Virus record (IMG/VR): IMGVR_UViG_3300050026_000046
Location: 1-21,736 of that record
Length of the DNA stretch: 21,736 nt
DNA from: a virus
Reading direction: 5' to 3' (one strand)
This document shows, one piece after another, positions 21,708 through 21,736 of this stretch; position 1 is the first letter of the stretch; every line of letters begins with the position of its first letter. The position numbers and the translations under genes were made by a program. The notes below the pieces were generated by a model that had not been told where the DNA came from, ran no database searches, and saw nothing but the letters and a program-made list of their open reading frames with translations.

Positions 21708-21736
21708 GTCTCGATTTCTAATCCCTTGATGTGCCA

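Noticed and set aside
20978-21721. A 247-codon plus-strand open frame at the right end
   Set aside because: It covers both terminase genes in antisense; both are clearly real from their motifs, and the plus frame has shadow composition.
1-21736. CRISPR arrays, tRNA genes, diversity-generating retroelement, insertion sequences
   Set aside because: I looked for regularly spaced repeats, cloverleaf arms, reverse-transcriptase motifs and transposase motifs and saw none.

Overview
The window is the virion-morphogenesis region of a short-tailed (podovirus-type) double-stranded DNA phage with a P22-like head and tail-neck plan. Almost every gene lies on the minus strand, so the transcriptional order runs from the right end of the window to the left. 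Nothing identifies the host: no tRNA, integrase, repressor, lysis gene or bacterial gene is visible. A Sec-type signal peptide and ordinary stop-codon use (TAA, TAG and TGA all serve as stops) only suggest a bacterium using the standard code. Lifestyle cannot be decided from this window.

Right third (about 21.7 to 15.2 kb): small terminase, large terminase, a train of eight small genes with 4-bp ATGA overlaps or gaps of a few bases, and a 751-aa P22-type portal. One of the small genes (54 aa, 19641-19805) is very short but is supported by spacing, ribosome site and reading frame. Four or five of the small proteins look like conserved podovirus accessory proteins. One (153 aa) carries a His/Asp pattern suggesting a metal-binding helical enzyme.

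Middle (15.2 to 11.2 kb): between portal and scaffold sits the only plus-strand block. It holds a small zinc-ribbon protein, an 80-aa unknown, and an HNH-like gene whose 3' end overlaps the end of the portal gene antisense. It is more A+T-rich than its surroundings. A rho-independent terminator on the minus strand ends two bases before the scaffold ribosome site. Then come the scaffold and the P22-type coat protein. Immediately after the coat gene lies a second member of the same HNH-like family. Its recognisable homology starts upstream of any usable start codon, so it looks 5'-decayed.

Left half (11.2 kb to the edge): a secreted-looking 332-aa protein with a clear signal peptide, a right-handed beta-helix protein, a protein ending in a zinc-finger-like Cys/His cluster and an AT-hook-like tail, a P22 gp4-like head-tail adaptor and a P22 gp10-like tail nozzle. 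These are followed by a 79-aa protein, a GNAT acetyltransferase, a cupin-like protein and three consecutive candidate DNA-ejection proteins. The last of these runs off the left edge and contains two tandem 41-residue repeats. Together these genes would package DNA (terminase), build the procapsid (portal, scaffold, coat), close the neck (adaptor, nozzle) and deliver DNA (ejection proteins).

I do not see a clearly new multi-gene system. The best candidates for novelty are the secreted protein inside the capsid operon, the inverted plus-strand cassette with its HNH-like relative downstream of the coat gene, and the altered nuclease motif in the large terminase. No gene-free stretch exceeds 300 bases; the longest is 155 bases (14688-14842).
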